From: Bacteroidales bacterium
GTDB taxonomy: Bacteria > Bacteroidota > Bacteroidia > Bacteroidales > UBA7960
DNA: 60,718 nucleotides
Direction: 5' to 3'
Assembly (NCBI GenBank): GCA_007118495.1
Contig: SKRM01000046.1
Coordinates: forward strand, 1 to 60,718
In this document: one piece after another, positions 42,896 to 52,046 of the stretch
How positions within the stretch are numbered: position 1 is the stretch's first letter
How the letters are laid out: every line of letters starts with the position of its first letter
The notes under the pieces: model-generated
What the model was told of the DNA's origin: nothing
The model's database searches: none
What the model saw: only the letters and a program-made list of their open reading frames with translations
Translations under genes and position numbers: made by a program

Positions 42896-44704
42896 TTATT
42901 TGCGCTGTTTTCCTTTAACAGTATGTACCGGTTTTTTTCGAATCAGCGGTTGCAACAGGGTATTTTTTTGTTTTCTTTTTCTACGATCACCTCTTGGTGA
43001 TGCAATCTTCTCACCAGTATAGGGATCAAAACCAGTATAATACATGGTTGTAGCCAGAGTCATTGGTGTAGGTGTGAATTCCTGAACATGCTCAGGATTC
43101 AGGCCAAGCCTTCTGACAATTCGGGCCATTTGTTCCATATCATCATCATAGCATCCCGGATGCCCGGATATGAAATAAGGGATCATCTGCCATGGAAGGT
43201 TTTTGTCACGGCATGTTTTGTTAAATTGTTCGTAGAAGGCCTCAAACAGGGTAAAAGACGGCTTTCGCATTCTGCTGAGCACACTGCTGGCAGTATGTTC
43301 AGGTGCCACCTTTAAACGTCCGGATACATGCCTTGTAAACAATCGCTGCATATATCCGTCAAGCCCATAATCTAAACGGTGAGCCTGCGGACGCTTCACA
43401 AGCATATCATAGCGCACCCCGCTGCCAATACTTAGCTTTTTAACACCTCCTACATTCATAGTAAGGTCATAAAGACGGTTCAGGGGTTGATGGTCATAGT
43501 TCAGATTCTGGCAAACTGATGGAAAAATGCAAGAGGGTCTCCGGCATTTTTGACAAAGCCTGAGATCCAGGCCGCCCATATGATACATGTTAGCCGAGGG
43601 TCCTCCGAGATCAGTTACATGACCCTTAAAACCAGGCATCCTGACCACCTTTTCAAGCTCCCTGAGAACAGATTCTTCCGATCTGCTGACCACAAACTTT
43701 CCCTGGTGTGCAGAAATGGCGCAAAAGCTGCAACCCCCAAAACAGCCCCGATGGATATTCACAGAAAAACGGATCATCTCCCAGGCGGGAATCGGAGGTT
43801 TGTTTTTGTATTTGGGGTGGGGCAAACGGGTATAAGGAAGGTCATAAGGAAGATCGGCTATCTTTTCTGAGGCCGGTTCAAATGGCGGGTTCACAATTAC
43901 CTTCAGTGAACCGCTTGGCTGTATCAGCCTGTCACATTTCCATGAATTTGAGGCTTCTTCAGTGAGCCTGAATGCAGACGCAAAGGCCTTTTTGTCTTGC
44001 ACACATGCTTCATGTGAAGGCAATATGGTTTCACCATACCCCTTTAAAGGGGGTATGTGGTCGTTATCTCTGGCTATGAAGGCTGTTTGCAGTACATTGT
44101 GCAGTGAACTGAACGGAACTCCCTTTTGCATCAATTGCAATATCCTCAGAAAGGCCTGCTCGCCCATTCCGTATAACAACATGTCTGCACCACTTTCAAC
44201 CAATATAGAAGGCAGTACCTTGTCACGCCAGTAATCATAATGGGTAAACCGCCTCATCGAAGCCTCCACACCACCCAGAATAACGGGTACATCAGGGTAA
44301 AGTGATTTTAGAACCCGCGAGTAAACCACAGATGGCATATCAGGTCTGTAGCCGGCTCTGCCACCAGGGGTGTAAGCGTCATCACGTCTTTTTCTTTTCA
44401 GGGCAGTGTAGTGGTTCACCATCGAATCCATGGCCCCCGCTGAAACCCCAAAAAAATACCTGGGAGGGCCCAGCTTCCGGAAATCACGCAAATCATCCTG
44501 CCAATTAGGTTGGGGTATTATGGCCACACGAAACCCGGCATATTCTGCCAACCTGGCAATTACGGCCGTACCAAACGCAGGGTGGTCAACATAGGCATCA
44601 CCTGAAACAAGGATTATATCCGGCTGCTCCCATCCCAGTTTCTGGATTTCTTCAAGGGTGACAGGTATAAATGAGTCTGTCAATATGTGGTTTGGGTTTT
44701 GCAT
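42896..44704 (-). CDS. YgiQ-family radical SAM protein
   Basis: A 602-aa member of the UPF0313/YgiQ family. An N-terminal B12-binding-like Rossmann domain ('DIILVSGDAYVDHPAFGTAVIARLAEYAGFRVAII') precedes the radical SAM core with C-x3-C-x2-C in 'CFGGCSFCAIS' around residue 320; additional cysteines occur in 'CQKCRRPSCIFPSVC', suggesting a second metal cluster. The C-terminus ends in a basic tail. Family function is unknown. It has its own promoter on the minus strand at 44731-44738 and is divergent from the DUF4834 gene. Confidence 0.93.
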   Translation of the reverse strand: MQNPNHILTDSFIPVTLEEIQKLGWEQPDIILVSGDAYVDHPAFGTAVIARLAEYAGFRVAIIPQPNWQDDLRDFRKLGPPRYFFGVSAGAMDSMVNHYTALKRKRRDDAYTPGGRAGYRPDMPSVVYSRVLKSLYPDVPVILGGVEASMRRFTHYDYWRDKVLPSILVESGADMLLYGMGEQAFLRILQLMQKGVPFSSLHNVLQTAFIARDNDHIPPLKGYGETILPSHEACVQDKKAFASAFRLTEEASNSWKCDRLIQPSGSLKVIVNPPFEPASEKIADLPYDLPYTRLPHPKYKNKPPIPAWEMIRFSVNIHRGCFGGCSFCAISAHQGKFVVSRSEESVLRELEKVVRMPGFKGHVTDLGGPSANMYHMGGLDLRLCQKCRRPSCIFPSVCQNLNYDHQPLNRLYDLTMNVGGVKKLSIGSGVRYDMLVKRPQAHRLDYGLDGYMQRLFTRHVSGRLKVAPEHTASSVLSRMRKPSFTLFEAFYEQFNKTCRDKNLPWQMIPYFISGHPGCYDDDMEQMARIVRRLGLNPEHVQEFTPTPMTLATTMYYTGFDPYTGEKIASPRGDRRKRKQKNTLLQPLIRKKPVHTVKGKQRK

Positions 44705-44730
44705 GAAAACTTAATGGATTTTCCTGATAA

Positions 44731-44738
44731 CAAAGGTA
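44731..44738 (-). promoter_or_regulatory. Promoter -7 box TACCTTTG for the YgiQ gene
   Basis: Minus-strand TAnnTTTG match 26 bases upstream of the YgiQ ATG. Confidence 0.55.
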
Positions 44739-44778
44739 AGCTTTCTGTTCCTTAAACCAGAAAAACCATATTTTCACG

Positions 44779-44786
44779 TATCTTTG
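44779..44786 (+). promoter_or_regulatory. Promoter -7 box TATCTTTG for the DUF4834-YfhO-glycosyltransferase operon
   Basis: Exact TAnnTTTG match 25 bases upstream of the ATG at 44812, back to back with the YgiQ promoter. Confidence 0.6.
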
Positions 44787-44811
44787 CTTTTTGTCGACAA
44801 CCTGGTGAATT

Positions 44812-45087
44812 ATGCTCAGAATTATTGCCACTTTTATTCTTATATATTTGCTATTCAGAGTTGTAACCACAATGATTTTCCCCGCGATAGCAAGGTGGTA
44901 CCTAAACCGCTACAAAAATAAATTTTACCGTGATAATCCCTGGGCTGCCCGTGCCGAAGAGAAAAAAAGCAGCCGAAGTCAGTCTTTTGAGCAACAAAAC
45001 CAAAAAAACAAAATTGACACTGACCAATTGGGAGAATATGTGGATTACGAAGAAATAAAAGACAAAGATGATGAAACCGCAATGTAA
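44812..45087 (+). CDS. DUF4834-like small membrane protein
   Basis: A 91-aa protein with one N-terminal membrane helix ('IIATFILIYLLFRVVTTMIFPAI') and a charged cytoplasmic tail ending 'LGEYVDYEEIKDKDDE', which fits the Bacteroidota DUF4834 family. Its function is unknown. It overlaps the start of the YfhO gene by 20 bases, so the two are translationally coupled. Confidence 0.8.
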   Translation: MLRIIATFILIYLLFRVVTTMIFPAIARWYLNRYKNKFYRDNPWAARAEEKKSSRSQSFEQQNQKNKIDTDQLGEYVDYEEIKDKDDETAM

Positions 45088-47614
45088 AGAATTGCTTCAG
45101 CACCTGAGGCCAGATAAATGCCTGCCATATGTTGTGGCCCTGATCATTTTCCTGGCCATGACACTCATTTATGTATACCCGGTGCTGGAAGGCCAGCGTT
45201 TGCTGCAGCCGGATATTGTCAATTGGCAGGGAATGGCCAATGAAATCAACGAATACAGGGAACAAACCGGTGAAGAAGCACTTTGGACCAACAGCATGTT
45301 TGGTGGCATGCCCGCCTTCCAGATTAGTGTTCAGTGGGCCAACAATATTGCCAACTTCTTTCATAATGTTTTCACACTGTGGCTACCCAGGCCGGCAGAT
45401 ATGATTTTTCTATATTTTGCAGGCTTCTTTGTTTTTTTATTGGCCATCAGGCTTAACCCCTGGATAGCCCTGGCCGGGGCAATCGCCTTTGCATTCTCAT
45501 CATACCATTTCATCATACTTGAGGCCGGGCATAATTCAAAGGCCGTAGCAATTGCCTATATGGCCCCGGTTTTGGGAACCATCATGCTAACCATGCGGGG
45601 TAAATTGATCACGGGAGGTTTATTGTTTGCTGTGTTCATGGGTTTGCAGTTGTTTGCCAACCATTTTCAAATCACCTATTACCTGGCACTGATCGTTGTG
45701 ATTTACGGTGCATTTGAATTATACAGGCATATCAGTGAAAACCAGCTGGTGGCTTTTGCCCGGAAAATCCTGATTTTGGTGGCGGGTCTGATATTGGCCA
45801 TTGGAATCAACATAGGCAATTTTTGGGGCACCTACGCCTATACATCAGAGACCATGCGCGGAGGTACGGAGCTGACCATCAGGGATGAAACTGTAACCAG
45901 CGGACTCAGCAAAGAATATATTACAAACTGGAGCTACGGAATTGGTGAAACATTCACCCTGTTAATCCCCAATGCCAAGGGTGGAGCCACCGGATCGCTG
46001 GGAACCAATGAAACTGCCATGTCGAGGGTTGACCCCGCCTTTGAAGGGATCATTGCCAGAGAAAACCATTACTGGGGCGACCAACCATTTACCTCCGGGC
46101 CAGTTTATGTGGGAGCCGTGGTGTTGTTTTTCTTTTTTCTTGCCTTTTTCTATATAAAAAGCCCCTTAAAGTGGGCCCTGCTCGCGGCCATTGTTCTCTC
46201 TATCATGTTATCGTGGGGAAAGAATTTTATGGTGCTGACTGACTTTTTCATAGACTATGTTCCGGGATACAATAAATTCAGGGCTGTCTCTATGACACTC
46301 GTCATTGCAGAACTATGTATCCCTGCCCTCGCGTTTTTGGGTCTGGCAAAGTTTTTTAAAGAACCCGGAGATTTTAATTTCAAACACAAGGCGTTTTTGA
46401 CAGCAGCGGGACTTTCGGCAGGAATTTCATTGCTATTCTTTGTGGCGCCCAGGCTGTTTTTCCCGTTTCTCAGCCAGATGGAATCCCAGGCATATAACGA
46501 CCTGGCTGCCAGAGAGCCACAGATGGAAAGCCAAATCAGGCAGGTACTGTTCTTTTTGGAAGAAGCCAGAATCGCCATATTCAGGGCAGATGCCCTGCGC
46601 AGCTTCTTTTTTGCATCAGCCGCCGCAGTACTGACCCTGCTTTTTGCCCACAAGAAGATTAGCGGTAAAGTGTTTATAATCATTTTGATACTACTCCTGA
46701 CCTTAGACATGTGGCCCATTAACAGAAGGTATCTGAACAGCGACCATTTTGTGCAAAAGAGAAGGGTTGAAAGGCCCTTTCCCCTCAGAACAGCCGACCA
46801 ATACGTCTTGCTTGACAACGACCAGGTCCGTGTCATTGACCTGACCGAGAGCACCTTCAACAGTTCAAGAACTTCATTCTACCACCATTCCATTGGAGGA
46901 TACCATGGTGCCAAGCTTCAGAGATACCAGGATCTGATTGATTTTCATCTGATGGAAGAAATAGGCATTATTCAGGACATCCTCAGGGAAAGTGGTAGCC
47001 CATCAGAAGTAAGCGGGCGGTTATTTACCATTCCGGTGCTAAACATGCTTAACACCAGGTATATCATATACCACCCGGATGACGCCCCCATTTTCAACCC
47101 AAATGCACTGGGCAATGCCTGGTTTGCCCACGAAGTGATTGCTGTTGAAACGGCCGATGAAGAAGTATTGGCTCTGGCTGAAATAGATCCATCCAGACAT
47201 GTAGTAGTCCATACAGATTTTATGAAATATATGCCAACGATGGGCGTTGATACTGATCCGGAAGGCGAAATTGAGCTGGCCCGCTATCGGCCAAATGAGC
47301 TGACTTACAATTTCAGATCAACACGTGAAGAGCTTGCAGTATTCTCTGAAATATTTTACAGTGATGGCTGGCAAGCCTATATCAACGGACAAGAAGCACC
47401 CCATTTTCGTGTTAACTATTTGCTCAGGGGCATGGTTATTCCTGAAGGAGAGCATACCATAAGCTTCGTTTTCAAGCCCAGGGCTTACCACAGCGGGAAA
47501 CAGATTGCACTTGCATCAAGTATCCTACTGGTGGTATTGATTCTGGGAGCCTTTATATCATACTGCCTGGGCTGGCCCAAACGGGAAAGAACAGAACAGG
47601 AAAACAACCAATAA
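45068..47614 (+). CDS. YfhO-family polytopic membrane protein
   Basis: An 848-aa protein with about 12 transmembrane helices and a C-terminal periplasmic domain ('YSDGWQAYINGQEAPHFRVNYLLRGMVIPEGEHTISFVFKP') before a final helix. YfhO relatives in Firmicutes act in glycosylation of cell-surface polymers and are distantly related to GT-C glycosyltransferases; 'QPDIVNWQGMANEINEYREQTGEEALWTNSMFGGMPAFQI' in the first loop is the conserved family region. A glycosyltransferase gene follows by 10 bases, consistent with a surface-glycan role. Two ATGs (45068, 45071) are possible starts. Confidence 0.88.
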   Translation: MMKPQCKELLQHLRPDKCLPYVVALIIFLAMTLIYVYPVLEGQRLLQPDIVNWQGMANEINEYREQTGEEALWTNSMFGGMPAFQISVQWANNIANFFHNVFTLWLPRPADMIFLYFAGFFVFLLAIRLNPWIALAGAIAFAFSSYHFIILEAGHNSKAVAIAYMAPVLGTIMLTMRGKLITGGLLFAVFMGLQLFANHFQITYYLALIVVIYGAFELYRHISENQLVAFARKILILVAGLILAIGINIGNFWGTYAYTSETMRGGTELTIRDETVTSGLSKEYITNWSYGIGETFTLLIPNAKGGATGSLGTNETAMSRVDPAFEGIIARENHYWGDQPFTSGPVYVGAVVLFFFFLAFFYIKSPLKWALLAAIVLSIMLSWGKNFMVLTDFFIDYVPGYNKFRAVSMTLVIAELCIPALAFLGLAKFFKEPGDFNFKHKAFLTAAGLSAGISLLFFVAPRLFFPFLSQMESQAYNDLAAREPQMESQIRQVLFFLEEARIAIFRADALRSFFFASAAAVLTLLFAHKKISGKVFIIILILLLTLDMWPINRRYLNSDHFVQKRRVERPFPLRTADQYVLLDNDQVRVIDLTESTFNSSRTSFYHHSIGGYHGAKLQRYQDLIDFHLMEEIGIIQDILRESGSPSEVSGRLFTIPVLNMLNTRYIIYHPDDAPIFNPNALGNAWFAHEVIAVETADEEVLALAEIDPSRHVVVHTDFMKYMPTMGVDTDPEGEIELARYRPNELTYNFRSTREELAVFSEIFYSDGWQAYINGQEAPHFRVNYLLRGMVIPEGEHTISFVFKPRAYHSGKQIALASSILLVVLILGAFISYCLGWPKRERTEQENNQ

Positions 47615-47624
47615 AGAACGTCTG

Positions 47625-48935
47625 ATGCGCAAGGTACTGATCATCACCTATTATTGGCCTCCCAGTGCCGGCGCAGGGGTTTTCAGGTGGCTTAAGTTCA
47701 GCAAATACCTTCGCCAATTTGGGTGGGAACCGGTAATATATACCCCCTCAAATCCAGAATCACCCGGCACAGACCAAAGCCTTACCGCAGATATACCGGC
47801 CGGGCTTGAAGTGATTAGTCACCCCATCTGGGAGCCCTATGCCTGGTACAAGCGTTTTACGGGCCGGAAACCCTCTGACAAGGTGCAGACCGGCTTTTTG
47901 AGCGAAAACCATACAAGGAGATGGAGTGAAGATATTTCGACCTGGATCCGCGGCAACTTCTTTATTCCCGACGCCAGAAAATACTGGATCAAACCATCCA
48001 TCAAATATTTAAGTGCATGGTTAAAGCAAAACCCCGTTGATGCCATTGTATCAACCGGACCGCCACACAGCATGCACCTTATTGGTCTTGGACTGAAAAA
48101 AAAGACCCGCTTGCCCTGGCTGGCCGATTTCAGAGACCCATGGACCCAAATCGATTTCTACAACAAGCTCATGCTTACCCCATGGGCTGACCGGAAGCAT
48201 CACCGCCTTGAACAAAGTGTGCTGCAGACAGCAGATCAGGTGGTGACGGTGAGCATGAACTGGGCGAAAGGTTTGACAGATTGCTACCAGAGAGATGTTC
48301 AGGTTGTTTCAAACGGATATGACCCGGATGATTTTCTTGCACTCCCCGCCTTTACCTACAATGAATTTTCCATCACCCATCTGGGTGCCATGAATGCCGA
48401 CCGGAATCCTGGAATGCTTTGGCCTGTGCTGTATGATCTGGTGCAAACAGATGACTTTTTCAAAAAACATTTAAAAATCAGGCTCATCGGAAAAACAGAT
48501 TTACAGGCCAGAAAAAGCATCAACCTACACGGGCTGGATCAGCACACTAATGTAATCTCGCATTTGCCACACAAAGAAGCATTGGATATGGCGGCACAAT
48601 CGGCCCTGCTGCTCTTGCCCCTGAATAAAACACCCAATGTTGGTGGTATTGCCCCAGGCAAACTATACGAATACATGGCCCTCGGCAGACCTGTTCTGTG
48701 CATAGGCCCGGAAAACGGAGACGCAGCCCGAATCATCAACAGCACAGGCACAGGATATGTAACCGGATTTGACGATTCAGATACATGCCGGAATCTCCTC
48801 TTGCAATGGAAACAGGCCTTTCTGGAAAAAACTCTCATACCCGCTGCCCGGGATATACGTCAGTTTTCAAGACAGCAGCTTACAGGTCAGATTGCTGGAA
48901 TATTTGATAAGATGATTCAAAATGGAAAAAAATAA
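47625..48935 (+). CDS. GT4-like glycosyltransferase
   Basis: A 436-aa GT-B fold glycosyltransferase: 'ITYYWPPSAGAGVFRWLKFSKYLRQFGWEPVIYTP' is the acceptor-domain N-terminus, and 'GGIAPGKLYEYMALGRPVLCIGPENGDAARIINSTGTGYV' contains the donor-binding E-x7-E-like region of GT4 enzymes. No membrane helix. Likely modifies a cell-surface glycan together with YfhO. The last 19 bases overlap the convergent SLC13 gene. Confidence 0.86.
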   Translation: MRKVLIITYYWPPSAGAGVFRWLKFSKYLRQFGWEPVIYTPSNPESPGTDQSLTADIPAGLEVISHPIWEPYAWYKRFTGRKPSDKVQTGFLSENHTRRWSEDISTWIRGNFFIPDARKYWIKPSIKYLSAWLKQNPVDAIVSTGPPHSMHLIGLGLKKKTRLPWLADFRDPWTQIDFYNKLMLTPWADRKHHRLEQSVLQTADQVVTVSMNWAKGLTDCYQRDVQVVSNGYDPDDFLALPAFTYNEFSITHLGAMNADRNPGMLWPVLYDLVQTDDFFKKHLKIRLIGKTDLQARKSINLHGLDQHTNVISHLPHKEALDMAAQSALLLLPLNKTPNVGGIAPGKLYEYMALGRPVLCIGPENGDAARIINSTGTGYVTGFDDSDTCRNLLLQWKQAFLEKTLIPAARDIRQFSRQQLTGQIAGIFDKMIQNGKK

Positions 48936-50728
48936 GGAATCAGCAAAGTAGCCAACACCCAGAATATTAGATTCAACGGTGCCCCGACCCTAAGAAAATC
49001 TGCAAATCTGAATCCCCCAACTCCATAAATCATGGTATTGGTCTGGTAACCCACAGGAGTCATAAAACTGGAAGAAGCCGCAAAGGTAATGGCCATCAGG
49101 AAAGGCCTTGCATCCACACCCATATCAATAGATGCTGCTATAGCTATAGGGGCCAATAAAACTGCACTGGCATTATTGCTCATTGATTCAGTCATCAGTG
49201 AAGTGATGATGTATAACACAGACACTATGGCTACAGGCCCAAGAGAGCCAACCATATCAATAAGAAAACCACTTATCAGTGCAGCCGCGCCACTTACATC
49301 CAATGCAAGGCCGAGGCTAATGGCTCCGGCCAACAAAAAAATAACCTTCCAGTCAATGGCCACATATGCCTCTTCCATTGTGATGCATTTGGTAACTACC
49401 AGGAACATTGAGCCGATAATGGCTGCCATCATAATGGGCAGAATCTCCAATGAGGCCAGCAGAATGACGCCTATCAGGGTCAATACTACGGTAAGCATCT
49501 TGTCTTTGCGATATTCAGGCAGGCCCACTTCTGATACGATCAAAAAAGTATTTCGTCCGCGCAATTCCAATTGCTGCAAATTTTGGAGATTATCTTTCTC
49601 TACCTCTATGAGCAGGGTGTCTCCGGCACGCAATACCGTATTGGCCACCTTATCTCGCATCAGTTCTCCCCTGTGCCTGATGGCCAGCACTGTAGCCCCA
49701 AAGCGCTGGCGAAAGCCCAGTTGCTTGACAGTTTTCCCCTCAAATGGGCTGTTTGGAGCAATAACCGCCTCAACAAATATGATACGGTCATCCATTTTCT
49801 TTGTTTCATTCAGCTCTTCGAAGGTTTTAAACTTTGCATCACTTTTCAGGGCAATGCCTTCCCTTTCTTTCAGTGCCTTGATCTTTTCAACATTGCACCT
49901 GACCTTGAGCACATCGCCCTCCTCAAGCAACAGATCTTCTGAAGGCATGATGAAAGTGAGCCCTTTCTTTTTAACTTCAAGAATATCTATATCCAGCTTG
50001 TTCTTCAAAGGCGAATCCTTGATGGTCTTACCAACAGACGGGGCCTTGGATAACAGAACAATCTCAGTAATATAATCGCCCATGCCAAACTTTTTCATCA
50101 GGCCTTCTTCCATGCCCCGATTGGGGATCAGTCGTATTCCGATAAGCATCATATATAACAACCCCACTCCGAAAAACACCAGCCCCATGCGGGTCATTTC
50201 AAACATTGAAAAAGGTTCCAGATTGTTTTCAGCCGCCACCCCGCTTACCAGAATGTTGGTTGAAGTACCTATCAGGGTGCAGACACCTCCGAACATAGAT
50301 GCAAATGAGAGTGGCATAAGCATTTTGGCCAGACTCACCCTGGTTTGAGCCGCAGCCCCCACCAGGATGGGAATAAATATGGCCACCACGGGGGTGTTGT
50401 TGATGAAAGCCGAAATAACACCCACCACAACCATGGTTACAAAGATGCCCAGCCAAAAGTTATATCTGAACAAGATGGCGATCTTATTCCCTATACTGAC
50501 CACAGCCCCCGATTTAAACAGGGCAGTACTAAGTATGAACATAAAAGCCACCGTGATGGTGGCCGTATTACTGAAACCGGATATACCCTGCTGCGGCGAC
50601 AAGACACCTGTTACAACGAGCACTGACATGGCGATGATGGCCACTACGTCGACTGGAATCTTCTCTGTGGCGAACATGATGACTGCGCCAGCCAATACCA
50701 ACAGCACAATGACTATTTCCAGTGTCAT
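48917..50728 (-). CDS. SLC13/CitT-DASS-family permease with two RCK_C (TrkA-C) domains
   Basis: A 603-aa anion/sodium symporter. Membrane regions flank a central cytoplasmic insert (residues ~205-390) holding two TrkA-C-type modules ('EIVLLSKAPSVGKTIKDSPLKNKLDIDILEVKKKG', 'EAVIAPNSPFEGKTVKQLGFRQRFGATVLAIRHRG'). Conserved helix motifs include 'FINNTPVVAIFIPIL' and 'TESMSNNASAVLLAPIAIAAS', the paired SNT-like motifs of this superfamily. Substrates in the family include sulfate, phosphate and dicarboxylates; not resolved here. Its promoter is a diverged copy of the A-tract core found before the symporter and nth. Confidence 0.88.
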   Translation of the reverse strand: MTLEIVIVLLVLAGAVIMFATEKIPVDVVAIIAMSVLVVTGVLSPQQGISGFSNTATITVAFMFILSTALFKSGAVVSIGNKIAILFRYNFWLGIFVTMVVVGVISAFINNTPVVAIFIPILVGAAAQTRVSLAKMLMPLSFASMFGGVCTLIGTSTNILVSGVAAENNLEPFSMFEMTRMGLVFFGVGLLYMMLIGIRLIPNRGMEEGLMKKFGMGDYITEIVLLSKAPSVGKTIKDSPLKNKLDIDILEVKKKGLTFIMPSEDLLLEEGDVLKVRCNVEKIKALKEREGIALKSDAKFKTFEELNETKKMDDRIIFVEAVIAPNSPFEGKTVKQLGFRQRFGATVLAIRHRGELMRDKVANTVLRAGDTLLIEVEKDNLQNLQQLELRGRNTFLIVSEVGLPEYRKDKMLTVVLTLIGVILLASLEILPIMMAAIIGSMFLVVTKCITMEEAYVAIDWKVIFLLAGAISLGLALDVSGAAALISGFLIDMVGSLGPVAIVSVLYIITSLMTESMSNNASAVLLAPIAIAASIDMGVDARPFLMAITFAASSSFMTPVGYQTNTMIYGVGGFRFADFLRVGAPLNLIFWVLATLLIPYFFPF

Positions 50729-50753
50729 AAGGCAAGTATTTTAAAACAAAAGA

Positions 50754-50778
50754 TTAAATATACATGATTTTTTTAATG
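50754..50778 (-). promoter_or_regulatory. Promoter core of the SLC13 permease (diverged A-tract type)
   Basis: On the minus strand CATT, seven A, TCATGTA, TATTTAA: same layout as 28603-28626, with about three substitutions. It ends 26 bases before the ATG. Upstream of it, 50834-50849 is a CGGCG/CGCCG hairpin in a short GC-rich patch; nothing else was seen in the gap. Confidence 0.5.
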
Positions 50779-50894
50779 CCGCTGTTTTAAATTATTCGAA
50801 AGTTCGGCTGCGTCGCCCCGGATTGAAAGTTATCGGCGTTGATGCGCCGTGTTGCAAAGTTTGAAGCTTGGGCAATGCCTGGTGGGCAGGTAAT

Positions 50895-51302
50895 CTATTG
50901 GAGATCAAACTGGATATGATGCAAGAAGAGGTTGCCGGATAAAGACTTGACAATGAAGTAACACCGGTAGCTTTGCCCCTGGCGCGTCTGGAGCATACCT
51001 ATGACGTAAATTGTCCCATCGCGTGAAGAAAGCCGGTGATCAATCCTGAATGAAGTGGGGATGTTCCGGGTAAAGAAATCACGGAAAATAATTTCAGACT
51101 GTGATTTACTGAAAGTACCTTCAGCCCTGGGTATGGAGATGTCCACATTGGGTCCAAAGTTTTTGGCCAGGTCTCTGGCATTTCCACGGTTAATGGCAGA
51201 GCTAACGTTCCTGATAAGCTCATCAGCAGGCTGAGCCTCAACCTGCGAGAAAAGGGAAAAGCCTGAAAACAGGCATACAAATATCAATATCCTGATAGCC
51301 AT
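50895..51302 (-). CDS. DUF4783-family exported protein
   Basis: A 135-aa protein with a signal peptide (ending near 'QVEAQ') and an NTF2/SnoaL-like alpha+beta body ('ADELIRNVSSAINRGNARDLAKNF', 'EIIFRDFFTRNIPTSFRIDHRLSSRDGTIYVIGML'), matching the Bacteroidota DUF4783 family. Its function is unknown. In many Bacteroidota it is found close to rlmH and nadC; here rlmH is divergent from it across 249 bases of AT-rich sequence. Confidence 0.85.
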   Translation of the reverse strand: MAIRILIFVCLFSGFSLFSQVEAQPADELIRNVSSAINRGNARDLAKNFGPNVDISIPRAEGTFSKSQSEIIFRDFFTRNIPTSFRIDHRLSSRDGTIYVIGMLQTRQGQSYRCYFIVKSLSGNLFLHHIQFDLQ

Positions 51303-51551
51303 TATGGAATCTTACCATTACCAGGGTAAAACTATACAAAAAAGTACAAACCCCTCATATGCGTTAACCTTAGCCAGATACAAAAATCAGTCCAAACTAC
51401 CATTAAGCGCACAAAATACAAATATCTCGCTGATTATTATGCATTTATCAATTCCTAAAAATATACCGTCTGAAAATAACCCATTATTTGATCGAGAAAC
51501 CAGTATTTTTACAAAGTCATCTGTTTATTTCATCTGCAAATCCCTTGCCAT

Positions 51552-52025
51552 ATGCAAATCAGACTACTTTTTGTGGGGAAAACTGACCAGGATTACCTCG
51601 ACGAGGGGATAAAACAATACGTATCCCGCATCAACCGATACCTTTCAATGGAAATAACAGTTATTCAGGTAAACCGGAAGTGGAACTCCCTGCCAGAGAT
51701 GCAGCGTAAAAATAAGGAGGGAGAAGCCATACTGGAGCATATGAAATGGGGTGATGTGTGCATACTGCTTGACGAAAACGGAAAACAGATAGACTCAGCC
51801 GGACTGGCCGCATTCGTGCAGGAACATATGAACAGATCAACCAGAAAATTATTATTTGTGGTTGGCGGACCTTACGGGTTCAGTCAAGACGTTTATGACA
51901 CTGCCCACATGAAGCTATCCCTGTCGAAAATGACCTTCTCTCACCAGATGGTCAGGCTGTTTTTTGTGGAGCAGTTATACCGTGCCATGACAATAATCAG
52001 GGGCGAGCCATACCATCACCAGTAA
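51552..52025 (+). CDS. rlmH: 23S rRNA (pseudouridine1915-N3)-methyltransferase
   Basis: SPOUT-class methyltransferase acting on assembled 70S ribosomes. The 157-aa protein has the typical RlmH N-terminus ('MQIRLLFVGKTDQDYLDEGI'), the SAM-binding knot 'FVVGGPYGFSQDVYDTAHMKLSLSKMTFSHQMVRLFFVEQLYRA' and the terminal 'GEPYHHQ' including the conserved Tyr-His-His. It converges on the thioredoxin-reductase fusion gene, 21 bases apart. Confidence 0.95.
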   Translation: MQIRLLFVGKTDQDYLDEGIKQYVSRINRYLSMEITVIQVNRKWNSLPEMQRKNKEGEAILEHMKWGDVCILLDENGKQIDSAGLAAFVQEHMNRSTRKLLFVVGGPYGFSQDVYDTAHMKLSLSKMTFSHQMVRLFFVEQLYRAMTIIRGEPYHHQ

Positions 52026-52046
52026 AACATACACCAAAACTTTAAA

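Noticed and set aside
48917-48935. 19-base overlap of convergent glycosyltransferase and SLC13 genes
   Set aside because: Both C-termini read normally for their families; tail overlaps of this size are common and need no special explanation.
49089-50075. 328-codon plus-strand frame antisense to the SLC13 gene
   Set aside because: It is the mirror of a clear membrane-protein gene; serine/threonine/isoleucine-rich composition typical of antisense shadows, with no domain.
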